A stretch of DNA of 14,876 nucleotides, taken from NCBI GenBank assembly GCA_964348185.1, contig CAYGBW010000069.1, positions 1-14,876 of the forward strand, given 5' to 3'. Below the pieces are notes generated by a model. It was not told where the DNA came from. It was given only the letters and a program-made list of their open reading frames with translations, and searched no databases. Both the position numbers and the translations under genes were made by a program. The stretch comes from CAYGBW01 sp964348185. GTDB lineage: Bacteria; Desulfobacterota; BSN033; WVXP01. Shown here one piece after another: positions 14,564-14,876 of the stretch (the first letter of the stretch is position 1; every line of letters begins with the position of its first letter).

Positions 14564-14591
14564 ATATTAGCAAATCCAAGAATAAAGTCAA
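14564..14591 (-). promoter_or_regulatory. sigma70-type promoter for the GNAT leader RNA
   Basis: On the minus strand, TTGACT (14591-14586), a 16-nt spacer and TAATAT (14569-14564) form a fair promoter, 5 of 6 and 4 of 6 to consensus. Shifting the -10 by one to AATATG gives a 17-nt spacer. Initiation near 14557 would produce the leader RNA that ends at the strong terminator. Confidence 0.5.
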
Positions 14592-14668
14592 TCCTTTTTC
14601 TTCGCCTTTTTTGGGAACGGTGCCAGGCCTCCACCCAGAAGGGAAACTTGCGATTTTGCATTCTCCGT

Positions 14669-14697
14669 GTTATACAAAGTATATTGCTGAGGCTCAA
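14669..14697 (-). promoter_or_regulatory. second upstream sigma70-type promoter candidate
   Basis: On the minus strand, TTGAGC (14697-14692), a 17-nt spacer and TATAAC (14674-14669) match 4 of 6 and 5 of 6 consensus positions. It would direct a longer transcript towards the GNAT gene through the same terminator. It may work together with, or instead of, the promoter at 14564-14591. Confidence 0.4.
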
Positions 14698-14763
14698 CGA
14701 TCAACACCATTCGACCTTTTGGAGTGAGGCATGAAGGGATTTTGCGGGAAGGTACCCATCCAT

Positions 14764-14798
14764 AGCCTCTGAGGGATTCTCGCATTTCCTCAGAGGCT
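14764..14798. repeat. 11-bp perfect inverted repeat near the right edge
   Basis: AGCCTCTGAGG (14764-14774) and CCTCAGAGGCT (14788-14798) are perfect inverted repeats with a 13-nt centre. A G-T and an A-T pair could extend the stem inward. Only TTT follows on the plus strand and no T-tract on the minus strand, so it is a poor intrinsic terminator. It could be a transcript-end structure or an operator. The gene it belongs to may lie beyond the window, because the remaining bases to 14876 show no gene. Confidence 0.55.
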
Positions 14799-14876
14799 TT
14801 CGGATTTGAGATCCCGATAAGGTCAAACCCTTGGAAGGCAGGATCGCAAATTCGCGGATCAGACGATGAGGACTTC

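Noticed and set aside
14459..14734. 91- and 116-codon plus-strand ORFs at the right end
   Set aside because: They cross the minus-strand terminator and promoters, have no ribosome-binding sites and no recognisable domain.

Overview
The window looks like chromosomal DNA of an anaerobic Gram-negative bacterium, most plausibly a sulfate-reducing or syntrophic Desulfobacterota-type organism. This is inference from gene content: a tungsten-type aldehyde:ferredoxin oxidoreductase, a TRAP transporter paired with a uroporphyrinogen-decarboxylase-fold (methyltransferase-like) protein, a TetR/RND efflux operon and a FecR-domain protein. Ten protein genes are well supported. No rRNA, tRNA, CRISPR array or transposase was seen.

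Layout. (1) 1-3436, minus strand: an operon reading uroD-like -> dctP -> dctQ -> dctM, with dctM cut by the window edge. It encodes a periplasmic solute-binding protein, a small and a large membrane subunit of a TRAP importer, and a cytoplasmic UroD-fold enzyme that may act on the imported compound. Two features lie between its genes: a terminator-like hairpin between dctP and dctQ, and a perfect 12-nt Shine-Dalgarno sequence in front of a 19-codon ORF between uroD-like and dctP. (2) 3437-4421: about 1 kb without a convincing gene. It holds a plus-strand intrinsic terminator with no gene upstream of it and a repeat element with 16-bp inverted repeats. (3) 4422-6308, minus strand: a full-length AOR-family tungstoenzyme with no visible partner subunit. 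(4) 6309-7031: intergenic, ending in a consensus promoter and a 30-bp palindromic operator. (5) 7032-12077, plus strand: a tightly overlapping tetR - adaptor - RND pump operon, without an outer-membrane channel gene. (6) 12190-13008, minus strand: an exported FecR-domain protein with a repetitive hydrophilic tail, preceded by a long structured leader with a consensus promoter. (7) 13563-14336, minus strand: a GNAT acetyltransferase fused to a thioredoxin-like (YoaP-like) domain. A roughly 100-nt leader RNA ending in a strong intrinsic terminator lies upstream of it.

How the parts fit. The TRAP block is probably a catabolic uptake unit and the AOR an oxidoreductase for aldehydes or related compounds, but nothing shows they share a pathway. 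The RND operon is a self-contained regulated export unit that must borrow a TolC-like channel from elsewhere. The least explained elements are regulatory RNA candidates: the dctP/dctQ hairpin, the buried SD before dctP, the FecR leader, the GNAT leader and the orphan plus-strand terminator at 4088-4117. All were found by eye and none was tested by folding or database search.
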